64,000 nucleotides of DNA from Papaver somniferum (GCF_003573695.1 NC_039360.1:63241911-63305910), one strand, 5' to 3'; counted from the stretch's first letter, positions 11,539 to 23,738 are shown. Notes: generated by a model from the letters alone, not told the origin. A program made the numbers and translations.

Positions 11539-13602
11539 TGTTTGAGGGTGAAAACGATTTCTGCTGATTTTGTTAATTTCGGGTGCGTGGGTGAGAAACG
11601 AGTTTAAACCCTAAATAATGTACTGCAAGGGAATACTTTAGATTCGAGAGATCAATCTGTATAAATCCGGCCTAAACCAAGAAATGGCCGTTCCAGACTT
11701 GCTTCGGTCACAAAGTGAAGGAGAAGGGTTGGTTTTGGGGAGGGGAGCGAAGAGAGTGTTGAGACCAGAATAGTTGATTCTGGAAGAGTAGTTTTTTTAC
11801 GACTTGTATCAGAAAGTGGGAAGCTAACAGATGGAATGCTAGCAAATATTTTCTGAGTGTTGTATGCTCCTGACCTGAACTTGTTGTTCGGTGGAAATAG
11901 GTAATGCCTATTTATACAAGTCGAAGTGAAACGTACTCTGGTCTTACTAAGAAATGGAAAACGGGTGAGTAAATAGGAGGAGGTGGTAACCGGTAACGCC
12001 TGGAATTGATGTTCCATAAAAGAAAGCGTTTCACCATTACTCCCTGTATATACTAACCGCCTCATCCTTATGACACTTTCTTATAACGGGAACCGCCAAA
12101 CCAATACCCAATGAGCATCCCCCAGTTTGTGACATGCGTTGATGTCTCGAGTGTTTTCATGGAAAACATGTAGCATGTTGTGGTCGTCTGGAAAGTCGAG
12201 CTTGGGAGACTTTCCGGCTCGGTGTCCTTCGACGGGCGAGATTTTGTATCTTAAGAGGAAAGGTAGCCGTTGATTATTACAGCCCTTTGTTTGGTATCCA
12301 GTGGCATGAAAGCATGCTCGATATGGCTTTAATATGTCCTGGTTTAGGCGCGACCAAAAGTTAGGGTTTTGGTTTTGTTTAGGCGCGACCAAACTAGGGC
12401 CAAAAGTTGTCATGCTTTAGCCGGTTCTGCATCTTAGATGAAAAGGTGGTCGTTGATCGTTGCAGGCCTTCGTTTTGGCATCCGCATAGGGAAGGCCGGT
12501 ATGGTGTGGCGCAGAAAGGTGGTTGGCATGCCATTGGCACATGTGGCATGGCATGCCTTGGCGCGGTTTGGTGTGGCCAAAACTAGGGTTTTGGGCCAAA
12601 GGTTACCATGCGTTGTCTGGCGACCTTGGACGGCTAGGATTTGCATCTAGGATTGAAGGGTGGCCGTTGATCGTCGCACACCTTTGTTTTGGTAGCCGCA
12701 TAGGGAAGGCCGGAATGGCATGGCGCGGTAAGGTGGTTGGCATGTCATTGGCACATGTGGCATGGCATGCCTTGGCGCGGTTTGGCGTGGCCAAAACTAG
12801 GGTTTTCGGCCAAAGGTTACCATGGGTTGTCTGGCGACCTTGGACGGCTAGGATTTGCATCTAGGATTGAAGGGTGGTCGTTGATCGTCGCACGTCTTCG
12901 TTTTGGTAGCCGCATAGGGAAGGCCGACATGGTAGGGCCAAGGAAAATGGCGCGGACGGCTTGGCATAGTGGGGCCAAGGGTTTGGATGGCTTGGCATGG
13001 TGGGGACAAGGCAGAATGGTGCGGACGACTTGGCATAGTGGGGCCAAGGCAGAATGGTGCTGACGGCTTGGCATAGTGGGGCCAAGGCAGAATGGTGCGG
13101 ATGGCTTGGCATAGTGGGGCCAAGGGGTTAGACGACTTGGCATGGTAGGGCATGCCATTGGCGCATGGTGCGGCCAACATGGCTAGGGCCAAGGGTTTGG
13201 CATGCCATTGGCGCATGGTGCGGCCAGCATGGCTGGCATGGTTTGCCATTGGCACAGTGGTGCAGCTGGCATGGTTGGCATGCCTTGGCGCGGAGATGTG
13301 GCTGGAATGGTTTGCTATTGGCACAGTGGTGCGGCTGGCATGGTTTTCCATTGGCACAGTGGTGCGGCTGGCATGGTTGGCATGCCTTGGCGCGGTAGCA
13401 TGAGAATTAGGGTTTGGCATGGATGATGTTAGTCAATATTAAGGGTTTTGCCGTGGAACATGACCCATGTAAAAAAAGATACCCCGGTAATTCTTACGTA
13501 GGCATGCTGATTGATTCAATAAATGTGCTAATGGTCATAGTGACGTCATGTCGGATGTACAATTTTACGATTTTAACCCTAAGCTAAAAACCACCATCAA
13601 CA
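11539..13602 (-). repeat. LTR of the LARD-like element (5' LTR on the minus strand), 2064 bp
   Basis: This is the partner of 4580-7250 and aligns with it at both ends. Tier A of the tandem repeats has three units here (about 12421-12930) instead of five. Tiers B (about 12930-13145) and C (about 13150-13400) are also shorter. A short block around 13150-13215 is duplicated (the GGCGCATGGTGCGGCCA phrase occurs twice). Repeat copy number therefore explains most of the 607-bp length difference between the LTRs. Confidence 0.85.
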
Positions 13603-14161
13603 CAAGTTTTTCTTTTTTTTTTCCTGGAGGCTCTTGGAGATGAATAAGTCTGTAGGATAGTGAAGCTCTTTATCTGTACTCGATACAACCCACTGAACAC
13701 CGTGAATGCTCTTAATGAATGGCGACTCAAATGGTATCCCATCCTCATTCGGTTTTAAAATGCAGCAATATGTTACTTTTAATTACTAAACCAGGAGAAA
13801 TATGAATTTCATTAATTGTGGACCAAGTTTAGGGGAAGACCATCTTCTTCCTTCTCAACTTGAATTATTTTAACAAAATCAGTAATTCCAAGTTCCTGGA
13901 AAAATTCTCTCCACTTCATTAAACCAAAAACTGTGACGTGCTGATGTTTGCATGTTTCAAGTATCTAACATCAACTTCATGCCAATTAGATTCCACATCC
14001 ACAGCATCAAGTAACTTGCTCACATCTACCGGATTCCCATACTCTTTGCTGAAGTGTACAAATATTTTTGTCAATATGAATGGTATTCCCGTAAGTGTCT
14101 TAAAAATATTTGAAACTTCTACGTTGATTAATTGGCACCACTAAACAAAATGTATGGTAGT

Positions 14162-14794
14162 TGTTGGAAAAAATTGGGTTTCACAAAGGATGAATGAATC
14201 AGAGAAGAAAGTGTTGCACTCCAAAACTTTCAAGGCTTGTATAAATTTCTTTTAGACAAATATTTCTACCCTCCCAATAACAATTGGCGATTACAACAGG
14301 TATGCGAAATATTGCCTTCAGGATACAATGAAAGCCCTGCAACGAAAACTGAATTTAAAGGTTTGTACCCCTTGATTCAATCAAGAACACACAAAGAGAT
14401 TTCTGATTTCTGATGATGCTTTTTGAAACAGAGAAAACAGATTGATTTTTCTTATATGTTAAACGAAACTGGGAGAAGCTATTTATAAAGGGTTTTGCAC
14501 CTGTTGGGAATAGGTTTTTATTCGCCAACAGGTTTCTATTCACGAAACGTCAGGTTCCTTCATCAACAGACATCAATGGTGTCTTTTGGATTCGAAATTT
14601 TCGAACAGGCTTTTATCGGCCAAATAAAACCGTCAGTTCAAAAAATTCTTCCGGGGGCGTTGCCCCCTTGAAACCCCCACCAGGGGCGGTCTCCCCTGGA
14701 CCCCCACGACCTGACCTGTCAGGTCGACCACAGCCTGGAGGGCGATGCCCCCCAGGACCCCCCTTTGGTTAGCGGCGTTGAAAATATTCCAACA
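14162..14794. mobile_element. Solo LTR, 633 bp, with TSD GTAGT
   Basis: The segment begins TGTTGGAAAAAATTGGG and ends ATATTCCAACA, giving TG...CA ends. It is flanked by GTAGT at 14157-14161 and again at 14795-14799. No internal region or partner LTR is present, so this is a solo LTR left by recombination. It interrupts the NO VEIN-like pseudogene. It contains four GC-rich hairpins at 14653-14756. Confidence 0.85.
14653..14756. repeat. Four consecutive GC-rich hairpins inside a solo LTR
   Basis: Four inverted repeats follow one another. The first is GGGGGC-GTT-GCCCCC at 14653-14667. The second is CCAGGGG...CCCCTGG at 14680-14699. The third is GACCTGAC-CT-GTCAGGTC at 14708-14725. The fourth is CCTGG...GGGC-GAT-GCCC...CCAGG at 14734-14756. 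The surrounding sequence is AT-rich, so this block stands out in base composition. Confidence 0.85.
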
Positions 14795-15354
14795 GTAGTC
14801 ACCAATCCATTCCACTATAACAAGAGTCAATCCAATGTCATGAAGCATCATACGGTGATTAATTTGGAAGCATTCATGTATAATAGCTGAAGGACCAGAT
14901 CCAGTAAGAGACTTAAATCCTGAAAGAAATATATCTGCTGCAAAACTGCAAAATTCATAAGGTAGGCAACCAAGAATATCGAGAATGAACCTTGACACAA
15001 CATAAATTTCTTTATAAACTCTCGTTGAAAGAAAGAAAAAAACCAAAAAAAAAAAAACCCTAAAACGTTTTTTATTGATTCACTAAGTCACTAATTTTTC
15101 AACTTTCACTGAGTTGCTAGCCTAGTTTATGGGCTGTGAATAATAATAAAAAAGGTCAAACTTCGAATTTTAGTAAAACGGAATTGATCAAAGTCAAATG
15201 GGCTATGGTTAATAAAAATGTGGGCTATATTTAAGAGAAGCCCAAAAAAAACATCAAATAAAATCAAAATCTTTTGATATAGAATAAGAGGTGAAGAAGA
15301 CACAAAGTAAAGGGAGAAAAGAAGAGAGATTTCTTATTCATGTGTACAATAGAC

Positions 15355-15941
15355 CAGGGGTGGGACTTGGGTTGGGTTAATCCATGCCCAACCCGAACGT
15401 TGGGCGGACATGGGCAACGTAGTTCAAGACTTTTGGGCAAGCTTGGGTATAAATTTTATAAACCCGCGTTAATTTTGGGCAAGCATGGGCACAAATATTT
15501 CTAACCCAAGCAACCCGCCCAACCCGAAGAACTATGATATAGGTATATAAAACTATTTTTATAATTGGTATTATTATCTATTTAAAGTAATTTTAGATAT
15601 TATCTTCAAACCTAATAATGAAAATATATATTATATTTATCTCATTAATCATTCAATATGCAAAAAGTTTATATTATTGTAAATAATCTTCAATTATTTG
15701 CAAATTTGAGATAAATGGAGCAATTAAATCATATTATTACTAAAATTTGTTATTATTATACTAACAAACTCGTATGTCCAGTGAAACTTGGGCCAACTCG
15801 AGGAACCCGAGGAACATAACTTGGGCGGACTTGGGTACTACTTCCATGGGTTCCATGGGAAATCTGGGCAAAGGATTCCTAGCTCGGGTCTGCCTCGGCC
15901 AAGCCTTCTAACCCGCCCAACCAACCCAAGTCCCACCCCTA
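15355..15941. mobile_element. hAT-type MITE, 587 bp, with TSD CAATAGAC
   Basis: The terminal inverted repeats are CAGGGGTGGGACTTGGGTTG on the left and the reverse complement of TAGGGGTGGGACTTGGGTTG on the right. The 8-bp duplication CAATAGAC flanks it at 15347-15354 and 15942-15949. An 8-bp TSD and (C/T)AGGGGTG termini are typical of the hAT superfamily. The interior is AT-rich, non-coding and bordered by GGGCGGAC/AACCCGCCC words. A decayed relative is split across 42090-46806. Confidence 0.9.
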
Positions 15942-16161
15942 CAATAGACAAACATTAGGGTCTCTATTTATAGAATTAGATACAAAAACATCCCAATAAT
16001 AAACAAGATTTGCCCTAGATATTCTTAACATAATTACACGTTTATAACACGAAATCATTATTAACATTACTGCAAGCGAAGTTAACAATATAACAGTATC
16101 AACGAAATGAGTAATGTCAAGTGCAATTAGGATGAACGCAAACGAAACGAGGTAAAAGATT

Positions 16162-18081
16162 GGGATAATTGGAGTTTGGTACTCACGTTTAGACCAACAC
16201 TAGGCTTTGATCTAACATTTGTCTAACGTTAGGCCTTGGTACCTGGAGCAGACATTGACCTAGGTTGACCGTTTATGACCAGACTTTAATAATTTTGTAA
16301 AATAAAAATGTTATAAAAACAACGAGTTTACAAATCTATCCTTGAGATGGGTTTTTCCCCTGAAATTAGGTCCCTTGTTAATTCTTCTTTCACCGTTCAA
16401 ACATCACCAACAACTCAATCAGGGCACACTCCATTGATCCTATGCAATCTTCTCGATCCAGTAATTCCATTACCAGCACCATCTTATACCATGAACATCA
16501 ACTCTAAGATTCAATCTTCTACATATTTGAAAAAACCCCAACCTCAATGCCATTTATGTTCCTCAATTGCAGACAATCGGAACCCTAATTTCTTTCTCTT
16601 TGTGCATCAATTAATACTACCAATAGCCGAATCATTGTTCTTCATTAACGGATCTACTAAAATCCCTATTCCGCTCTCAATTCACGGTTATCTCTCAATT
16701 TCAGATTCAATTTCATCTTCTCGACTTCAATTGCAGCACTGTTCTTTCCCTGACGCAGATTCAAAGCAAACACCTATTTAATCTTTCATCAAATCGGAAC
16801 AACATCGAACCCATATCACGAAGAGTAGCTTCCGACAAATGGGTTAAGAGAGATTTCCGGTTAAGTGGTATTGTTGTTACAGGGAATGATGGAAGAAATG
16901 GATTGAATCTCTTGGTTGCACTTCTTTGCTTCATACCTGCACACAATTCATCAAATAAGCCTAACATACATCTAATTCAGCACTTCAATTCAGCCTTCAT
17001 TTATCAACACATATCCATAGAAGCAACAACACCTCCTTTCTCTTCTTGCAATCAAGAGAAGCTCAGCTCCATGGTATGTAATCACTATCTGCACCCATTT
17101 TCCCATGAATAACAGCTCTCGGATTCAATATCCTCTTACATAGATCGATCCAATTCTTCCCAACAATTGTAGATTCTACTCTGCAATTCCACGGCACATA
17201 CCCATGAACATCTTCTACAGCTGCTAATGTTCTCCATCATTTCGAACACAAATTCAACCCCAAAACTCCTCCATTAATCGATTCGGTCCAAACCCCATCT
17301 CTCTCTACTGATTCAACATCAAACCCTAACCATTTCCTTCACTGTTCAACATGACCCATTTGATCACCATCACAAACCCATTTCCTCAACAGCATCACTG
17401 AGATTTAATCTTCTCAATTGCAGCACCATCAGAATATCACAGACTTCTTCAATCATCTCAAATCCCATTTGAATTTTCTCGGATCGAAACTTATCTCCCA
17501 ACAGCAGCATCATCTCTTCGTCATCGATCTGCTGTCTCAATTCTAATGGATGCATTTGATTTCTTCTTTTAGTAAATACTGCCATCGCAATTTACCGATC
17601 AAAAAAACAAAAAAAAAAAGTAAATACTGCCATCTCTCGAATCGATCAATACCACCACTAATTGAATCGAGTGTTCTTCATTAACTGATCTCATTTCCCA
17701 TATTCTGCTCTCAATTATCTCTCGATTTCAGATTCGATTTCTCTCTTTTCTCTCTCGGTTCCAGCAACAGCAGCTGCACTGCTTGTCTCGGTTCAAGAAG
17801 TCCCTTTTTTTGCTCTAATGGGATTGACATATTCGGTAACTTATATCACCACGAAGCTTTCAGATTTCTGTAAATATTAATAAAACTGAAGGTTATTATA
17901 GTAATCTGTTTAATAATTAAATTTTTATATTAATTTTCTAATAATTACTAAACGGAAGTTAGAACTTAACTTAGTCAACGCGGGTCAACGTCTAGTCCAG
18001 GTACCAAAGCCTAATGTTAGACAAATGTTAGACCAAAGCCTAGTGTTGGTCTAAACCTGAGTATCAAACTCCAATTATCCC
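16162..18081. mobile_element. Mutator-like element (MULE), 1920 bp, with TSD TAAAAGATT
   Basis: Terminal inverted repeats of about 110 bp begin GGGATAATTGGAGTTTG at both ends and include ACCAACACTAGGCTTTG. The 9-bp duplication TAAAAGATT is present at 16153-16161 and 18082-18090. Long TIRs with a 9-bp TSD are diagnostic of MULEs. There is no transposase. The interior is rich in TCTTC/CAAATC stretches like plant 5' leader sequence and may include captured gene pieces. It is non-autonomous. Confidence 0.92.
16347..16781 (+). CDS. Uncharacterised open frame inside a MULE, 144 codons
   Basis: The frame starts at an ATG about 185 bp inside the left end of the MULE and ends in TAA. The product is rich in Ser, Pro, Ile and Leu, has no motif that I recognise, and has no visible membrane segment. 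Frames of this kind in MULEs are often captured gene fragments or chance readings of leader-like DNA. It could be a captured exon, but nothing in the sequence proves expression. It is probably not a host gene. Confidence 0.2.
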   Translation: MGFSPEIRSLVNSSFTVQTSPTTQSGHTPLILCNLLDPVIPLPAPSYTMNINSKIQSSTYLKKPQPQCHLCSSIADNRNPNFFLFVHQLILPIAESLFFINGSTKIPIPLSIHGYLSISDSISSSRLQLQHCSFPDADSKQTPI

Positions 18082-19111
18082 TAAAAGATTTCACTTTTAA
18101 ATACTCTTAACAAAACCACTTCGAGATAGAAATTTATACATACAGAATGCAATCACAATTCATAACGAATCATATGATTCCTATCATCTGAACTAACAAG
18201 ATACTGAAACATCTACTATAAGAATCATAAACCACAAATTGAAATAACTTATTACTTCTCAATGAAAAGCCTCTAATTCATCGGGGCAAAAAGAAAAACC
18301 TGTAATTCTTCACTTGATGAAGCTCAGAGTCAAACGCTGATGCTTACCTCCTCTTGACATTGAAGACATTTATAGGAGTATCAAAATTGAGCCGCAAGAA
18401 AAGGGTGAGAAAAGGGGCTAAATGATTAAAAATCACATCAAGTAATTAAGGGTGCACAACGGTCGGTTCGGATCGGTGTTCAACACTACCAAACAGAGAA
18501 CCGTTCAGGTCGGTGATTTTCTTAGAAATGCCGATTAAGAACAAGGTCTTAGTTCGGGTCGGTTGATAACCGGCCGATACAAGGTCGGATCGGTTGGAAT
18601 CGGTTTCCGGTTTACCGACCATAATTAGAATAGTAAGAATCAGTTGAACAATGGAATTTCATCCTTCCTGTCTCAAAGCTTCCAAAACTTTTACGATAAG
18701 GAATTAAGGATACACTTTATTCAATAAGATTGATATTCTAAACTTACAAATAGCTTTTGTCATTCATTCATTCAAGCAAAATGATCCATTTAAACATCCA
18801 CAATGACATGCATGTAATCAAACAAATTATCAGTTCTCTTCTCTGTGTACCACCAAAAACAAAAATCAACATCGCTCCATTAATGCTGCTCCTTCTTCAA
18901 AAGAAATTAAGCAAAGCAACGTGAAACAAAAATCTACCCATCAGAGATAACTATTAATCAACACAAAATTAAACAAAACAACTGAAATCAAACTAAGACC
19001 CATTAGAAAGAATACCTCAATTAATTAAAAAATCAAGCAGAACATCTAAATCAAATTAAACCCTGTTAATTATAGTACCTCAAATATGAAAATAAATGAA
19101 CAAAAATTTTC

Positions 19112-19316
19112 TATTGGGTATATTCTTGTATATTTTGTATATATTTACTTACTTGTATTGAGAAGATATTCACCTCTTTTAGAATATCTTCAGACTATGG
19201 TTGTAACCCTACTCCTTTATATAGGAGTCTTTGTTATCAATGAAAAGACACGGAATTATCCTTCTTGTCTTGTTGCTTAGGTTATCTCGTCTTGTCTTAG
19301 GTTATTGAAACCTTCA
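19112..19316 (+). repeat. 5' LTR of the copia element
   Basis: This begins TATTGGGTATATTC and ends GAAACCTTCA. It contains a TATATAGGAG-type stretch near 19217. It is identical by eye to 23739-23943. The TSD places its first base at T19112, so the terminus is TA...CA and not the canonical TG...CA. Confidence 0.9.
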
Positions 19317-19333
19317 TGGTATCGTGAGTCCGG
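19317..19333 (+). promoter_or_regulatory. Primer-binding site of the copia element
   Basis: TGGTATCGTGAGTCCGG follows the 5' LTR directly. Its first seven bases match the usual plant copia site complementary to the 3' end of initiator methionine tRNA; the rest departs from the common TGGTATCAGAGC. Confidence 0.7.
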
Positions 19334-19338
19334 TAACA

Positions 19339-22300
19339 ATGTCTAGTATTTCAACTTCAACTTCCTCTTCACCAAACAAACAGTCTTCTTTATATGCTCT
19401 CGCCTCCAATGATGGACCAGGGACTATCATCACACATGTAGTTCTCAAAGGATCAAACTATGAAGAATGGGCTAAAGGGTTTCGTATTTCTTTGGGTGCG
19501 AAACGCAAGATGGGATTCATTGATGGTAAACTTTCGAAACCTTCTGATGATTCTTCTGACCTGGATGACTGGTGGACTATAAACTACATGATCGTTGCCT
19601 GGATCTTTAACACTATTGATCCAGTTCTTCGTTCCTCAATTTCTTATCGTGACACTGCCTTTGATTTATGGGAAGATATCAGGCTTCGTTTTTCTCTTGG
19701 GAAATGGAATAAAAAATTTTCAGCTTAAATCTGATGTCGCCTGTTGTAAACAAAAAGATGGAGAGTCTATCCAAGACTATTATGGGAGGTTGAAGAAACT
19801 CTGGGATGACATCAATGACTTTGATGCCTTACCTTCTTGTAAGTGCTCAGGTTGTACCTGTGATCTTAATCTGACTCTACGTACTCGACGTAACAATGAT
19901 CAGGTACGTGAATTTTTAATGGGTCTTATACCCTATTATGCTAATGTTCGTTCTAGTATTTTGGGCACCGAACCACTTCCATCTCTGCACACTGTGTATT
20001 CTCGTCTCATTCAAGAGGAAGAGGTTCGATCTTATACTCAGCCAAAGGAGGATATTGTTTCTCCAATGGCTTTTCTTGCTCACGGCAATAAGCCACAAGG
20101 ATCAAAATCGGGAGCTGTTAAAACTCCATTGAAGTGCACCTATTGTGGTCATAATGGACATCTTGAGGATCGTTGTTGGGAGAAGCATGGGTATCCAGAT
20201 GGTCGCCAACCCAGACGTCCACCTGCAGCTTATCTCAAAACCGAGTCACCAGCTCACCGTAATCAACCAGCAGCTAAGGCAAACGCTGTTGTTGGTGAGA
20301 TGCAGACTGTAAATCATATTCGTCTCTCTGGTAAGCGTGGTCACATCTGGATTGTTGACACAGGAGCCTCCAACCATGTTTGTTGTGATGACACTGTGTT
20401 TGAATCTTGTTATAATATTAGTCCTCTTCAGGTTGGTCTGCCTAATGGTGTCAGCATACAAGCAACCAAAATTGGCATTGTGCAGTTAAATGATTTTCTT
20501 ATATTACACAATGTGCTGTTTGTTCCTCAATTCACATGCAATCTTCTCTCGGTTTCTCAACTTTTATCTTCATCGCATGCTACTCATGCACAGAAGAATA
20601 ATATAAGTGTTCAATTCACTAACTCTGAATGTGTTATACATGACCATACTTTGAGGACGAGGATTGGTATGGGTAAGCTCATGGATGGGCTGTATTGCTT
20701 GATAATGGGGAAACCAGCTCGTGTCAACGTTGTGTTAGAGAAGACTGCAGCAGAATTATGGCACAAACGGCTTGGTCATCCTTCTATCCAAGCTTTGAAG
20801 TCTCTACCTCAGATTGGTTGTGTTGATAGTCAGTTATATTTTCATGCTTGTGATATCTGTCATAGATCCAAGCAAACTCGTACTTCGTTTCCATTGAGCA
20901 CTAGTAGGGCAGTTGATTTATTTGAATTAATTCATTGCGACGTTTGGGGGCCTTATCATCCAAATCGTGCCTGTAACTCCAGATATTTTTTAACCATTGT
21001 CGATGATTTTTCTAGATGTGTTTGGGTGTATTTGATGAAAACCAAAGATGAGGTACCTACCTTGTTAACAAACTTCTTTGCACTAGTTGACAGACAGTTT
21101 ACTCGAAAGGTTAAGACTTTCCGCAGTGATAATGGAACCGAGTTCAAAGGTCTTGTCTCTTATTTTCGAAACAATGGCATTATTCATCAAACCTCTGTTG
21201 TTAAGACACCACAGCAAAATGCTAGGGTGGAAAGAAAGCATCGTCACATTCTTAATGTTGCTCGTGCGCTACGTTTTCAAGCATCCTTACCAATTGACTT
21301 TTGGGGAGAATGTGTTCTTACTGCTGCCTACTTAATCAATCGAACCCCTTCTCGTATTCTTCACTTCAAGACGCCTTATGATCTTCTTTATGGTTCGGAT
21401 CCATCTATTCACTCTCTTAGGGTTTTTGGATGTCTTTGTTACGCAAAAAATCTCAATCCTGGTGATAAATTTGGCAGTCGTAGTCGTCGTTGCATATTTC
21501 TCGGCTATCCATTTGGAAAGAAGGCCTGACATTTATTTGATCTTGACACAGGTCATTACTTTCAGTCTCGAGACGTACATTTTATTGAAGATACTTTCCC
21601 GTTGGCAGATAATGATGAGCTTCAAAAATTGCACTCACTGTATTCTGATGCGGTCACTGATTCAGTTCCTAGAAATTTGTCTGATGATCATTTTGCAAAT
21701 GACTACAATAATGCACATGTATCTGGTGGTTCTTCTTCCGCTGCTACTCTCTCGCCTGTTGACACTACACCTCCACAGACTAGTTCTCATGTTCCGTCAG
21801 TCTGCTTGGATGATGCACATCACACAGCACACATTGCTGAGAATGATGCACATATTGATTCAGTGCCTGCTTCTTCTTCTACTGTGCCTGCGTCTGGTAC
21901 GGATGTTGTCACTTCTTCTCTCACAGAAGATACGGATGGTTGAGATCATTGTACTACAGTTTCAGATGAGGAACTTGGCCGGGGTAAACGTACAAAATTT
22001 GAGAATGTTAGGCACAAGGATTTTGTCCAATGTCAGGGTGTTTCAAAGCAGTCTAACACAACCTTGGTTTCCCCTGCAGCTTCACCTATACCAGTCAAGT
22101 CCTCAGGTACTCCCTATCCTATAACTCATTTTGTGAATTGTGATGCATTTTCTACTGCACATCGTTGTTTTGTTGCAGCTATTTCAACTGATGTTGAACC
22201 CAAATCATTCAAAGAGGCACTGGCTGATCCAAGATGGCGTCAGGCAATGCAGGATGAGATTGCTGCACTTATTTCCAATGGTACATGGACAATTGAAGAT

Positions 22301-23731
22301 TTGTCTGCCAACAAGTCTGCAATTGGTTGCATGTGGGTTTTTCGCATTAAGCGAAAGTCTGATGGCTCTGTTGAACGTTACAAAGCCAGATTAGTTGTTT
22401 TTGGAAATCATCAACAGGAAGGAATTAATGTCACTGAAACTTTTGATCCCACAGTAAAGATGGTTACTGTGAGAACTCTTCTTGCAGTTGCTGCAATAAA
22501 TAACTGGGAATTAGTTCAGATGGATGTGCATAATGCTTTTCTTCATGGGGATTTAAATGAAGAAGTCTATATGCGACTTCCTCCTGGTTTTAGTATGGGA
22601 TTATCTGGCAAAGTTTGTAGACTTCGTAAGTCATTGTATGGTCTACGCCAGGCTCCACGGTGTTGGTATGCTAAGCTAGCAGCTGCTTTGCGTACTTATG
22701 GGTTTTCTACTAGTGCTTATGATCATTCGTTATTTCTGTATCGTCATGGGAATATTATCATGTATATTCTTGTATATGTGGATGATCTTGTTATTGCTGG
22801 TAACAACACATATACTATTCGAAAATTTCAGGAATATCTAGGCAGATGTTTTCACATGAAGAATTTGGGAAAATTAAAATACTTTCTAGGCATTGAGGTA
22901 GCTAGAAGTTCCAAAGGAATTTTCCTTTGTCAGCGCAAATATGCTCTAGATATATTGACAGAAACAGGTCATCTTGGTTCAAAACCAGCTAATATTCCCA
23001 TGGAAGAAAATCATAGGCTGGCTCTTGCCTCAGACTCACCTATGACTGATCCTGCTCGTTACAGAAGGCTGGTAGGGAAACTGATCTATCTTAATCTTAC
23101 ACGGCCGGATCTATGTTATTCTGTTCATATTCTTTCCCAGTTTTTACAACATCCAACTCAATCACATTGGGATGCTGCACTTAGAGTTGTGCGTTATTTG
23201 AAATCTAGCCCGGGGCAAGGTATTTTACTTCGTGCTGATTCCAAGTTAGTTCTTGATGCTTATTGTGATGCAGATTGGGCTAGTTGTCCACTTAGTCGAC
23301 GTTCTCTCACGGCACACTTTATCTTTCTCGGGGGTTCTCCTATATCTTGGAAAACAAAGAAACAAACCACAGTTTCTCGTTCGTCAGCCGAAGCAGAATA
23401 TCGTGCTTTGGCTTCCACAACTTGTGAAATCATTTGGTTAAAAGGGTTATTACGGAATTTTGGTGTAGGACATACAAAACCAGTCTCGCTTCACTGTGAT
23501 AGTCAAGCAGCGTTACATATCGCTAATAATCCCGTCTTTCATGAACGAACAAAGCATATCGAGATTGACTGTCATTTTGTACGTGACGAAATACTTCGAG
23601 GTACTATTCGTCCATCCTATATTCATACTACCTCTCAACTAGCTGATATTCTGACTAAAGCCTTGGGACGTCAGCAGTTTCAAACTCTTCTTCTCAAGCT
23701 GGGCATTTCGACTCTTCATGCTCCAACTTGA
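19339..23731 (+). pseudogene. copia gag-pol polyprotein, disrupted by one frameshift and two UGA codons
   Basis: The gag start is the ATG at 19339. The gag frame breaks near 19702-19704, where one extra A in an AAA run shifts the frame. The downstream frame then runs to 23731, broken only by TGA at 21527-21529 and TGA at 21941-21943, both in frame. Visible domains are the gag zinc knuckle C-X2-C-X4-H-X4-C at about 20135, the protease WIVDTGAS at about 20347, and the integrase HHCC (HKRLGHPS...CDIC) with its D, D and E residues between about 20938 and 21230. Reverse transcriptase has YVDD at about 22774, and RNase H has DADWAS and SSAEAEYRAL. The first stop lies after the integrase core and before RT, so a full polyprotein cannot be made without readthrough. 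Confidence 0.93.
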
Positions 23732-23738
23732 GGGGGGG
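23730..23738 (+). promoter_or_regulatory. Polypurine tract of the copia element
   Basis: GAGGGGGGG lies directly before the 3' LTR and overlaps the end of the pol frame. It would prime plus-strand DNA synthesis. Confidence 0.8.

Larger units (their letters stand above)
4580..13602 (-). mobile_element. Large non-coding LTR retrotransposon (LARD-like), 9.0 kb
   Basis: Two long direct repeats at 4580-7250 and 11539-13602 bound a 4.3-kb interior. Both begin TGTTTGAGGG and end CCATCAACA on the plus strand, so both termini are TG...CA. The minus-strand orientation follows from the sequence just inside the right-hand LTR: on the minus strand it reads TGGCGACCACAGTGGGAG, shaped like a primer-binding site beginning with TGG two bases inside the LTR. 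The interior has no gag or pol homology that I recognise. The candidate TSD is CAGGG on the left and CAAGT on the right, matching at only three of five bases, so it is weak. Non-autonomous movement by a related gypsy element is inferred. Confidence 0.8.
13610..15046 (-). pseudogene. NO VEIN-like (histidine-kinase-like ATPase family) pseudogene fragment
   Basis: Read on the minus strand, the right part (15046-14800) gives a frame with LPYEFCSFAADIFLSGF and MLHDIGLTLVIVEWIGDY. A 633-bp solo LTR interrupts it. The left part (about 14130-13610) continues with HFSKEYGNPVDVSKLLDAV, NWHEVDVRYLKH, WREFFQELGITDFV and ESPFIKSIHGVQWVVSS. The later motifs match what I recall of the large plant protein NO VEIN, needed for cell-fate and vascular patterning in Arabidopsis. 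The frame shifts between the YLKH and WREFF segments (about 13940), stop codons occur, and the fragment ends where the LARD-like element begins. The family name rests on motif recall, not on a search. Confidence 0.6.

Noticed and set aside
12434..13426. Similar overlapping frames on both strands in the second copy
   Set aside because: The same tandem repeats in the partner LTR.
14633..14800. C-terminal end of the minus-strand frame beginning at 15046
   Set aside because: These codons come from the solo LTR and its GC hairpins, not from the NO VEIN-like sequence.
21527..21943. Programmed UGA readthrough or recoding of the copia polyprotein
   Set aside because: Both UGAs sit where Trp fits. 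No readthrough context or downstream structure was recognised, and a separate one-base frameshift already disrupts gag. Point mutation is simpler.
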